Shown: in pieces, positions 25,798 to 32,965 of the stretch | Layout: every line of letters starts with the position of its first letter | Numbering within the stretch: position 1 is the stretch's first letter | Assembly (NCBI GenBank): GCA_000996205.1 | Contig: LBYO01000015.1 | Location: 1-32,965 of the forward strand | Length of the DNA stretch: 32,965 nt | Reading direction: 5' to 3' | Origin: Parcubacteria group bacterium GW2011_GWA1_40_21 | Lineage (GTDB): Bacteria > Patescibacteriota > Minisyncoccia > Phycocordibacterales > GWA1-40-21 | Notes under the pieces: model-generated | Seen by the model: only the letters and a program-made list of their open reading frames with translations | Told to the model about the DNA's origin: nothing | The model's database searches: none | Translations under genes and position numbers: made by a program

Positions 25798-27086
25798 AAA
25801 TGAAATTTTTATGGGCGTTTAAAATAATTTTCTTGTTGTTTCTGGTCGGGGCGATAACATTTTTCAATGGAAAATCAATCGGAAACGCGGCGACCATAGA
25901 TGAGTTGAAGGTTAAAATAAACGATAAGAATAAGCAGAAGCAAGAAATAGAGAAAGAAATCGCCGAATACGAACAAAAAGCCGCTGAAGCCGGAAAAAGC
26001 GCGAAAACACTTCAGGGCGCGATAAATACTTTAAACCTCACAACAAAGAAGCTTGAGACTGACATTAAAGCGACCGAGAACAGGATAGGAATTACGAATT
26101 TAAGCATTGAGAAGCTGGAAATAGAAACAAAGAACGTTGAAAAAAAAATAAAAAACGACATTGACGCGATATCTTCCGCGTTTAGAAAAATCAATGTCGC
26201 CGAGGGGTCTTCGCTCGTGGAAACACTCTTGACTTACGATAATGTTTCCACGCTCTGGGATGAAGTGGAGACGCTTCTAAGATTTCAAATCGGACTCAAA
26301 AAAAATATTGACGAACTTAGAGTTTTAAAAGATGAACTGCGAGCGACCAAATCCGAAAAAGAGAGGAATAAGAAAGAACTGCTAGTTATAAAATCGGAGC
26401 TTAAAGACCAGCAAGAACTTATTGAGGACAATAAAAACGAGAAAAGCCAGCTTTTGACGGCAACAAAAAACAATGAGTCAAATTACAAAAAAATTTTGGC
26501 CGAAAAAATAGCTTTAAGCGAAGCTTTTGAGAAGGAATTGCTTGAGTTTGAATCACAGCTGAAAATCGCCATTGACCCCGACAGCTTTCCGAAGGCGGAA
26601 GCGGGCATTTTATCTTGGCCTCTGGATAAAATATTCGTCACTCAATATTTCGGCTATACGGATTTTGCCGTGAAAAAAAACGCTTACAACGGCAAAGGGC
26701 ACAATGGCGTTGATTTTCGGGCGGCTCCGGGGACAAGAATCAAAGCGGCGCTGGACGGCGTGGTGATGGGAACGGGCGATACGGATAAAGTTTGCAAAGG
26801 AGCATCCTTCGGCAAATGGGTCTTTATAAGGCACAATAACGGTCTGTCCACGATATACGCGCACCTTTCGCTTATAAAAGCCGTTGAAGGCCAGAAGATT
26901 AAAACCGGCGATGTGATAGGCTATTCCGGAAATACCGGATATTCCACCGGTCCGCATCTTCATTTTAGCGTGTACGCGAGCCAGGGAGTTCAAATAATGG
27001 ACAGACAAAGCGCGGTGTGTGGCGGGATATATCGTATGCCTATCGCCGACCTTAAAGCGTATCTTGATCCTATGCCGTACCTTTAA
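25794..27086 (+). CDS. Murein hydrolase activator EnvC-like / M23 peptidase with coiled coil
   Basis: N-terminal TM segment, long coiled coil, C-terminal GKGHNGVDFRAAPGTRI and STGPHLHFSV of M23. ATG 25794 overlaps the gltX stop; the ORF-track start at 25674 lies inside gltX. Confidence 0.9.
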   Translation: MKMKFLWAFKIIFLLFLVGAITFFNGKSIGNAATIDELKVKINDKNKQKQEIEKEIAEYEQKAAEAGKSAKTLQGAINTLNLTTKKLETDIKATENRIGITNLSIEKLEIETKNVEKKIKNDIDAISSAFRKINVAEGSSLVETLLTYDNVSTLWDEVETLLRFQIGLKKNIDELRVLKDELRATKSEKERNKKELLVIKSELKDQQELIEDNKNEKSQLLTATKNNESNYKKILAEKIALSEAFEKELLEFESQLKIAIDPDSFPKAEAGILSWPLDKIFVTQYFGYTDFAVKKNAYNGKGHNGVDFRAAPGTRIKAALDGVVMGTGDTDKVCKGASFGKWVFIRHNNGLSTIYAHLSLIKAVEGQKIKTGDVIGYSGNTGYSTGPHLHFSVYASQGVQIMDRQSAVCGGIYRMPIADLKAYLDPMPYL

Positions 27087-27124
27087 AAAAGGATTGCGAA
27101 ATGTTAGAATTTAAGCAATAAAAA

Positions 27125-27400
27125 ATGCAAAATATATTTCACCCAGATTCAGATAAAAATAAAAACAGGGGGTTCATCAAAACAGCGCTTATGGTAATAG
27201 TCGCGGTTGTCACGATCAGTTTTTTTGTTGATATAAAGTCCATAGTAGATTCAAAATTTGATTCAGCGCGCCTGAAAAATAATTTTCAATATATGAAAAC
27301 GGTGTCGGTCTCCGTTTGGAAGGGATATATCTCGGAGTCGGCTCATAATGTCTGGAATAAAATTTTCAAAAAACAAAATACGCAGGAAGGGAATAATTGA
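27125..27400 (+). CDS. Hypothetical small membrane protein
   Basis: 91 aa with TM segment FIKTALMVIVAVVTISFFV, directly after the M23 gene. Confidence 0.55.
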   Translation: MQNIFHPDSDKNKNRGFIKTALMVIVAVVTISFFVDIKSIVDSKFDSARLKNNFQYMKTVSVSVWKGYISESAHNVWNKIFKKQNTQEGNN

Positions 27401-27555
27401 AAAAGAATAACACTAATAATAATACATAGTATGTCGCAAAAGATATATTGTGCGACACGCCTATTATATCTTAAAACTGCTAAATAAGGACTTCCCCTCT
27501 GATGAGGCTATCTTGGAATAATTTCTTCTTTTGTTTATTGATTTATTTAAGGAAA

Positions 27556-28167
27556 CTATTTCTTCTGAGCAATAACTTGTATCCAAGTTGCTCTCCCTGA
27601 ATCGGTAGTAGTCTCGTATATCACATCAAGTCCTGACTCTTTCATATATTGTTTAATCTCTTTGAGAGTAAAAAAGCTAAAGAACCTCTCATATCGGTAT
27701 CCGTAGTCTTCTTCTACTGACACTTCTTCCTCTGCCCTGCCCGGCTTTTTTGCTTTGACGGCTATATAAAAATAACCGCCTCGCTTGAGTTTTTTCGCAA
27801 GTTTTTTAATTATTTCTTTTGCATTCACCTTGGGAATATGAAGCGGGACAGCCTGCATAAAAATAGCGTCAAATATATAGTTGAGAGTATCGGCATTTGC
27901 CATATCTTTAACTAAAAATTCACCATTCGGAACTTCACATTTTGCAATTTCTACCATTTTTTCCGAGAAATCCATCCCGACGACATTTAATCCGTTTTCA
28001 ATTAAATATTTTGATTTAATGCCCCCGGCGCATCCGACATCCAGCACAAGATCGTCCTTATTCAGAAAAGAAATAAATTTATCCGTTCCTTCTATCCACC
28101 AGTCATCTTTTTTATGGTCACTGTGCCAATCCTCGGCGATTTTGTTATATGTTTCTTTTAAATTCAT
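27556..28167 (-). CDS. SAM-dependent methyltransferase
   Basis: LVLDVGCAGGIKSKYLIENGLNVVGMDFSEKMVEIAK motif I and downstream Rossmann motifs. Confidence 0.87.
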   Translation of the reverse strand: MNLKETYNKIAEDWHSDHKKDDWWIEGTDKFISFLNKDDLVLDVGCAGGIKSKYLIENGLNVVGMDFSEKMVEIAKCEVPNGEFLVKDMANADTLNYIFDAIFMQAVPLHIPKVNAKEIIKKLAKKLKRGGYFYIAVKAKKPGRAEEEVSVEEDYGYRYERFFSFFTLKEIKQYMKESGLDVIYETTTDSGRATWIQVIAQKK

Positions 28168-28278
28168 TTTTTAAGTTTATCCTAATCATTCCGTCTTTTC
28201 AATTTTTTATGAATGGCATTGATGATTAACTCCTCTCTCCTGTCAATTTTTTGTCATAACATAATAATAAATGTCTTT

Positions 28279-28413
28279 GAATTACGAAACTATCATATTG
28301 CCACATTGTCATTGCGAGCAAAGCGAAGCAATCCATAATTACGCGTGGTAAATTCCGGATTGCCACGCCGGAGTACCGGCTCGCAATGACGGAAAACGAG
28401 GGTTTCGTAATTC
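28279..28413. repeat. Composite foldback repeat (GTCATTGCGAGC... type)
   Basis: Outer arms GAATTACGAAAC/GTTTCGTAATTC, inner arms GTCATTGCGAGC (28308-28319)/GCTCGCAATGAC (28379-28390). Confidence 0.85.
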
Positions 28414-28415
28414 AC

Positions 28416-28467
28416 AATAAATGTGTATCTTATTTAGGCGATAGCAGAATTAAGATACACATTTATT
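28416..28467 (-). repeat. Foldback repeat family B, copy 1
   Basis: AATAAATGTGTATCTTATTTAGGCGATAGCAGAATTAAGATACACATTTATT; reverse complement matches 32119-32174. Confidence 0.88.
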
Positions 28468-28490
28468 TTTTTGTTTTACTTGAAAATATA

Positions 28491-28530
28491 TACAAAAATC
28501 CCGCTTCTTAATTGAAGCGGGATTTTTGTA
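28491..28530. terminator. Bidirectional-type intrinsic terminator
   Basis: TACAAAAATCCCGCTTC-TTAATT-GAAGCGGGATTTTTGTA. Confidence 0.88.
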
Positions 28531-28565
28531 TTGAAACAGAATTATTTTCTATTCCGTTAGATTTT

Positions 28566-29051
28566 TTATCCGTTAATAAGACTGTCTGCCGTTTTGGCAT
28601 ACTTCTTCCAGCATTTGGATGACGAATTCCAAGGTTTTGTTCCTTCCCTGTCATAAAGCGCTTTGGCGTAAGCCATATTGCCTTCAGTGGTATGCAAGTC
28701 GTAGCCAAGCTTTTCAGCTGATTTCAGATGATAATATTTATTTATCTGCATCACGCCGACATCGCTTTTATTGACCCTTCCCTTTATCACCTCGCCGGAA
28801 GAGCTGTATTGCCTGAAAGTTGATTCACACTTGGCGATTTCGGCCAATATGGGATCATCACTAAAATATTCTCTGACATACTGCTCAAATGTAATGGGAT
28901 TATCAGTTTTGATACTCTTGATACTCTCCGAATACTCTTGTTTTTGAGTCGTGTCGGCTTTGATTCCTAAAGCGCCGTCAACTGACGCTTCGCTTACCCC
29001 TCCATAAAACGACGAAACTAAAAACAATAAAGATGTTGTAATTTCAATCAT
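28566..29051 (-). CDS. Lytic transglycosylase (SLT-like domain) protein
   Basis: ILAEIAKCESTFRQYSSSG...SDVGVMQINKYYHLKSAEKLGYDLHTTEGNMAYAKALYDREGTKPWNSSSKCW follows the SLT pattern (catalytic E, GVMQI, N..A..LY, W..S..CW). Confidence 0.85.
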   Translation of the reverse strand: MIEITTSLLFLVSSFYGGVSEASVDGALGIKADTTQKQEYSESIKSIKTDNPITFEQYVREYFSDDPILAEIAKCESTFRQYSSSGEVIKGRVNKSDVGVMQINKYYHLKSAEKLGYDLHTTEGNMAYAKALYDREGTKPWNSSSKCWKKYAKTADSLING

Positions 29052-29117
29052 AAATTTTTGTTTTGAAGCTTGTTAAAATTCTAATACCTGACAGAACAAG
29101 CCCCTAAATTAAAAAAT

Positions 29118-29136
29118 CAGAGTTGCCTCTGACTTA
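29118..29136 (-). terminator. Hairpin with U-tract upstream of the SLT gene
   Basis: Minus strand TCAGAG-GCAA-CTCTGA-TTTTTT. Confidence 0.6.
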
Positions 29137-29197
29137 TAATAGACTAGCATTTTATTTTAGCCGTGTCAAGCATTTTGGCCCTAATTTTCAACAGAAA

Positions 29198-29216
29198 AAG
29201 CCCTAAATAGGGCTAT
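29198..29216 (-). terminator. Putative terminator of the exonuclease gene
   Basis: Minus strand AGCCCTA-TT-TAGGGCT-TTTT. Confidence 0.6.
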
Positions 29217-29240
29217 AAATAAGGCTAAAACTGGACAACA

Positions 29241-29825
29241 CTACCAAGGGATAGTATAGCCTTTAAACTCCTCAAATAGAGATTTATCATAAAACAGCCT
29301 TGAGAACGCTTCCGTGGCAACTTTTGCTCCATTAAGAGCATTGTGCGGGTGCGGTTCCACCGGAATTCCGACATATTTCATTATTTTATCCGAGTTCAAG
29401 TCGGTTCTTTTGTTGGCGACAGGAGGCTTCACTTCCCTTTTAATCATATGGAAGTAGCAAGCGGTGTGAAGGTCAATAGTTCGGTAAGCTAGAGGCCAAT
29501 TCAGATGATACCGTTCCGCCGCTTTGTGAATCGCGTCTCTGTCAAAGGAAGGATTCTGCCCCGCTATGGTATGCTCACTCGTTGTTTCAACCCAAGCTAA
29601 AAAAGATTTGACCAATGACTCTTCGGTCTGTTTATTTTTGTCCGTAATTTGTTCCATAGTGAAGCCGTTGACCGCAAGCGCCTCGTCCATAATATGAGCC
29701 CCGTCCCAAACACGGCACTCGCCGTAAAATTGATTCTTCGGATTCAAAAAATCAATCGCTCCGATGGACAGAACGGAGTGTTTTACGGCATCAACCCCCG
29801 ATGATTCAACATCTACTATAATCAT
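29241..29825 (-). CDS. 3'-5' exonuclease, DEDDh (DnaQ/RNase T-like)
   Basis: MIIVDVESSGVDAVKHSVLSIGAIDF (DxE), AGQNPSFDRDAIH, PHNALNGAKVATEAF (HxAxxDA-like). ORF extends to 29879, but the extra N-terminus lies in the rhuM remnant; TATAAT lies just upstream of ATG 29825. Confidence 0.82.
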   Translation of the reverse strand: MIIVDVESSGVDAVKHSVLSIGAIDFLNPKNQFYGECRVWDGAHIMDEALAVNGFTMEQITDKNKQTEESLVKSFLAWVETTSEHTIAGQNPSFDRDAIHKAAERYHLNWPLAYRTIDLHTACYFHMIKREVKPPVANKRTDLNSDKIMKYVGIPVEPHPHNALNGAKVATEAFSRLFYDKSLFEEFKGYTIPW

Positions 29826-29854
29826 AAAAAATATTATAGCAGATAAGTAAAAAT

Positions 29855-30096
29855 ATGGCGCGGACAGTTTCCTTGCCATCGGCGGCAGTTATTAGGAAAT
29901 TCCGAATAACTGTTTTTTTTCTAATTCTTGCGTAAAAAATATATTTTTTAAGTGTTCATTAATTGTTGGTACCCTCACTTCAAAAAGTTCTGCCATGAGC
30001 TTTTGCGTAAGCCATCTGAAATTGAACATCAATTTTAGTCTGACCGTCTTCAGTTTGATAAATAATAATTTTCGATGATTGATTGTCGTTATTCAT
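29855..30096 (-). pseudogene. Degraded rhuM-like gene
   Basis: Three-frame reading of the minus strand: MNNDNQSSKIIIYQTEDGQTKIDVQFQ / WLTQKLMAELFEVRVPTINEHLKNIF.TQELE / TVIRNFLITAADGKETVRA, collinear with RhuM but broken by frameshifts. Confidence 0.85.
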
Positions 30097-30187
30097 ATTT
30101 TTATTTCCAAAAACTTAATCTTCGCTCCTTGGGGAAAATAATTTCGTGTTCGCAGTTATTTTTTAATTATACCACGAAATTTTTTCT

Positions 30188-30304
30188 TTATCCGCCAAAC
30201 GCTTCGCTTAAAATCCCCCTTTCCAGCAGTTTCAATTCTTTTTCTGTTTCGGATTGAAGGGTTTGGTTTTTTCTGACTTTTTCCGAGAGAGAGTCAAGAA
30301 AATA
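30188..30304 (-). pseudogene. C-terminal remnant of a Type I restriction specificity subunit (HsdS)
   Basis: YFLDSLSEKVRKNQTLQSETEKELKLLERGILSEAFGG* matches the HsdS C-terminal coiled-coil/ILxxAFxG ending; upstream in-frame TGA. Confidence 0.8.
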
Positions 30305-30349
30305 TCAATGTGAATAACTTCTATTGCTTTGTTTATAAAAAAATAGGTA

Positions 30350-30420
30350 TATAATGCAAGTGATTGAAAGATCGCTAAATCCGTAGCTTAGGGACCTCGC
30401 AAGATGTCCCTTTGGCTTTT
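30350..30420 (+). ncRNA. Candidate small RNA with its own promoter and terminator
   Basis: TATAAT at 30350-30355; AGTGAT-TGAAAG-ATCGCT hairpin 30359-30376; terminator-like hairpin AGGGAC(30390-30395)...GTCCCT(30406-30411) then TTGGCTTTTT. Confidence 0.4.
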
Positions 30421-30668
30421 TATTGGCTTATATCCTTCTTAATCGATAACAGTAATTCTTTTGGCCAACAGATAAACTCCTTGATTTTCTTAATGCCGAT
30501 TTTTTGAATGGTGTCTAAAATTTTTTTTGAAAGCTGAATCACATTCAAACCCTCAATCCCCGAACCCAAAAGAATCGCCAAAAGCTCAAATTCCGTAAGT
30601 TTTTTAACCCCGTATTTCTCAAGCTTCTCTCTCGGTCTTTCAATTTTCAACAAGTCCTTTATTTTCAT
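30420..30668 (-). pseudogene. RadC (UPF0758) N-terminal fragment, JAB domain missing
   Basis: MKIKDLLKIERPREKLEKYGVKKLTEFELLAILLGSGIEGLNVIQLSKKIL is the RadC N-terminal signature; ORF ends at 82 aa before the JAMM/MPN domain. Confidence 0.7.
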
Positions 30669-30713
30669 AATTATTGCAATTATATCACACCCGAGATAAT
30701 GGTTTTTATCGCT

Positions 30714-31154
30714 TTACTTCAACCCCTTGCAATTGGCGGCCGGTTGGTAGCCGGCTTTTGTCGCTTCCGTTTCCGAGGCGAACCAGATTTTGTTTTCTTC
30801 TTTGATTCTTGAGACTCCTCCGCACCATGGGAAATAATATTTTGTTCCCGATTTTGCCGCGACGAAGGATTTTTCGGATGGATTTTGAGTTGTTTTGATG
30901 GATACCGTATTTTTATTGGGTATGGCTTCGTTTGTTGAAGATAATGAAGATGAGCTTCTTTCAATTAAAATGGGCATCTTCTTCCCTTCCAGAGCGGACA
31001 GCCTGCCGAGTCCGAATCCGGCGAAAGCTACGAGGATAATGACAACCGCCGTGAAGAAATCGCCGCGAAAAGCGGTCTTCGTCCTATGATTGAACAAAAA
31101 AATCGAATTCCAGCACTCGCCCTTGATTTTTAGAAACAAATCTTTTATACTCAT
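30714..31154 (-). CDS. Membrane-anchored protein with Ada-like zinc-binding C-terminal module
   Basis: TM segment FTAVVIILVAFAGFGLGRL, then FVAAKSGTKYYFPWCGGVSRIKEENKIWFASETEATKAGYQPAANC. Confidence 0.7.
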   Translation of the reverse strand: MSIKDLFLKIKGECWNSIFLFNHRTKTAFRGDFFTAVVIILVAFAGFGLGRLSALEGKKMPILIERSSSSLSSTNEAIPNKNTVSIKTTQNPSEKSFVAAKSGTKYYFPWCGGVSRIKEENKIWFASETEATKAGYQPAANCKGLK

Positions 31155-31206
31155 TGAGTTATTATATCAAACAAATTTAATGTTATAGGTTCGCACTTTT
31201 CCTCCG

Positions 31207-31232
31207 AAGGAGGATCCGCCTCAGGCGGAATA
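31207..31232. repeat. Short palindromes upstream of rpmA
   Basis: CTCCGAAGGAG and TCCGCCTCAGGCGGA. Confidence 0.5.
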
Positions 31233-31265
31233 AACTTTATAACTTTATAAACTTTCAACTTATTT

Positions 31266-31538
31266 ATGGCAACAAAAAAAGCGGCGGGGACAACAAAAAA
31301 CGGCAGAGATTCCAATCCGAGATACCTCGGAATAAAGCTCTATGCGGGAGAAACGGCTAAAGTCGGCTCTGTTTTGGTGCGCCAGAAAGGGCGAAGTATT
31401 ATGGCTGGCCAAAATGTCGGAGTCGGCAAAGATCACACTCTTTTCGCTCTCAAAGACGGTAGAGTTGAATATGGGCACAAAAGAAAAGGTAATTTTGACT
31501 CATCTTGGACAGTAAGGAAGGTTGTCAGCGTTAGGTAA
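31266..31538 (+). CDS. rpmA: 50S ribosomal protein L27
   Basis: [69 protein letters not shown]. Confidence 0.96.
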   Translation: MATKKAAGTTKNGRDSNPRYLGIKLYAGETAKVGSVLVRQKGRSIMAGQNVGVGKDHTLFALKDGRVEYGHKRKGNFDSSWTVRKVVSVR

Positions 31539-31556
31539 ATAAAATCAGTATTAGTA

Positions 31557-31597
31557 AAACAAAAACTCTCAATTTTGAAATTGAGCGTTTTTGTTTT
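31557..31597. terminator. Shared bidirectional terminator of rpmA and rplI
   Basis: AAAACAAAAACTCTCAATTT TGA AATTGAGCGTTTTTGTTTT. Confidence 0.85.
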
Positions 31598-32039
31598 ACA
31601 GAGCCTTAACAACAAGCTTGAATTTTACTGTCTTGTCCGCGACTTTGACGGTGATTTCGTGTTCGCCGACTTCTTTAATGGGTTTATCAAGAATTAGAAA
31701 CTCAGATAGCATATCAATTCTGGTCTGCTTTTTTATTTCTGGAATAATCTGTTCTTTATGAATTCCGGCGAACAGATGCCCTTTTTCATTGGCTTTTTCC
31801 GCCATCTCAATTTTAACCCCGCTTAATTCTTTAAGATTCATTATCAGAAGGTCTTCTTGGATCTTCCTATGTTCTAAATCTGTTCTCTTCTTTATATCCA
31901 CTTCCTTCATATTCTTACCCGTCGCGTGAACCGCCAGCCCTTGAGGTATTAGCAAATTCAAAGCGTGACCATCTTTGGCTTCTTTGATATCATATTTTTT
32001 CCCCAATCCCCTCACATCTCTCAAAAGTATTATTTTCAT
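31596..32039 (-). CDS. rplI: 50S ribosomal protein L9
   Basis: MKIILLRDVRGLGKKYDIKEAKDGHALNLLIPQGLAVHAT and LFAGIHKEQI. Confidence 0.95.
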   Translation of the reverse strand: MKIILLRDVRGLGKKYDIKEAKDGHALNLLIPQGLAVHATGKNMKEVDIKKRTDLEHRKIQEDLLIMNLKELSGVKIEMAEKANEKGHLFAGIHKEQIIPEIKKQTRIDMLSEFLILDKPIKEVGEHEITVKVADKTVKFKLVVKAL

Positions 32040-32118
32040 ACTTTCAGATTAGCATAATCCAAATTGAAATTCAATCAAAACGATTCTTAAAAGATTCTAA
32101 ATGTAAATATCAGTGCTC

Positions 32119-32174
32119 AATAAAAATGTGTATCTTAATTCTGCTATCGCCGAATTAAGATACACATTTTTATT
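32119..32174 (+). repeat. Foldback repeat family B, copy 2
   Basis: AATAAAAATGTGTATCTTAATTCTGCTATCGCCGAATTAAGATACACATTTTTATT. Confidence 0.88.
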
Positions 32175-32193
32175 AACAGTTTTAATGCCTAAA

Positions 32194-32226
32194 AAAATAT
32201 GGAGGAATGGTAATTACCATTCCTCC
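32194..32226 (-). terminator. Terminator of the 32270-32863 gene
   Basis: Perfect 26-bp palindrome GGAGGAATGGTAATTACCATTCCTCC (32201-32226) followed on the minus strand by ATATTTTTTT. Confidence 0.85.
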
Positions 32227-32269
32227 AAAAAATATAGGGTTTATTTGTTCGTATAATTCACCTGAATTT

Positions 32270-32863
32270 TCACGAATTATGTTTACTGATTTTTTCTTCT
32301 ATAAAGTTGGCGTGAGTTATGTGATCCGGGCGTGTCCCAATCATCTGCGAGATCTCCTTAAACTTCTCATTGGTGATATGGAAGTCGCTTGATTTATCTC
32401 CTTCCCTAGCGTGATTTGCGAAGTTAAACAAAACTTTCGTAAATAGTCTTAAACATACAAAGCATAAACCGCTTTCAGAGTATTTTGAGTCACTGTATAA
32501 ATTTATGAATGTCACCTCATAGATTTTTGCGTTTGTTTCAAGCCACATATCTGGCTCAAATTTATCTCTTAACTTCCATAGGACATTTGACATTTCAATC
32601 AATATCTCCGTCCAATTATGCCAATCTTCTCTCGTAAGATAACGGTCCACCAGATGGCTATTCAATCTGAAACGTCTAAAAAAGGCCTCGTAAAATTGAA
32701 TGGTTTCAGGGATGTTTTTGTCCTGCCCGCCAAGCACCGTTAGAACAGTCATGAAATCTTCCGGTTCAACTAAAATTCCTATAACACCCTTTACTCTTTT
32801 CGGCTTTTTATCAGCTAAGATTTTCAACAGATAATTTTTAAATGACAGTCTTTTTCTGGCCAC
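32270..32863 (-). CDS. Hypothetical protein
   Basis: 197 aa ORF with GTG start and a strong terminator; no family recognised. Confidence 0.6.
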   Translation of the reverse strand: MARKRLSFKNYLLKILADKKPKRVKGVIGILVEPEDFMTVLTVLGGQDKNIPETIQFYEAFFRRFRLNSHLVDRYLTREDWHNWTEILIEMSNVLWKLRDKFEPDMWLETNAKIYEVTFINLYSDSKYSESGLCFVCLRLFTKVLFNFANHAREGDKSSDFHITNEKFKEISQMIGTRPDHITHANFIEEKISKHNS

Positions 32864-32965
32864 TATCCCAGTATGAGAGAATCTACTGGGTTTTGCAGTT
32901 AAAGAATTAACACAGAAACTAGTAGAATGTAGAGGCGAGGTTTAGCATTTCATTCCCAAACCCTG

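Noticed and set aside
26610-27008. 132-aa minus-strand ORF
   Set aside because: Antisense to the M23 domain of the EnvC-like gene.
28279-28467. Possible CRISPR array
   Set aside because: Repeats are palindromic foldbacks without regular direct-repeat/spacer spacing; no cas genes in the window.
30719-30964. 81-aa minus-strand ORF
   Set aside because: Alternative frame of the TM/Ada-like gene 30714-31154.
31207-31260. Possible riboswitch or r-protein leader upstream of rpmA
   Set aside because: Only short palindromes; no conserved leader recognisable and rplU is absent.

Overview
The window looks like a chromosomal segment from a Candidate Phyla Radiation / Patescibacteria (Parcubacteria-like) bacterium. 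This placement is inferred from gene content and divergence, not from a search. It carries tRNA-Leu(CAA), a priA-like gene, an XRE-HTH::MurA fusion, an alpha/beta-hydrolase / Mur-ligase-like / VanX-type dipeptidase cluster, mreB, an archaeal-type short aspS, a RhuM-Fic protein, and scpA and scpB split by a Type II restriction-modification cassette (HEAT-repeat::beta-class methylase plus a CfrBI-like nuclease). A cell-wall block follows (dacA-like, murE, mraY, ftsW/rodA, murG, gltX, EnvC/M23). The last part has accessory genes, rpmA and rplI. The observations most worth checking are: (1) the R-M cassette between scpA and scpB, with an apparent out-of-frame internal deletion in scpB whose old C-terminus is still readable in another frame; (2) a PriA homologue that keeps its zinc-binding cysteines but lacks recognisable Walker A and DEEH motifs; (3) an HTH::MurA fusion with a perfect 16-bp palindrome just upstream of its start; (4) unannotated remnants of hsdS and rhuM (about 29.85-30.3 kb) and of a GNAT gene (7.17-7.35 kb); (5) two families of dispersed foldback repeats, each with two copies in the window; (6) a possible stand-alone small RNA at about 30.36-30.42 kb. 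No CRISPR array, rRNA or intact transposase was seen. All family calls come from reading motifs by eye; no database search was run.
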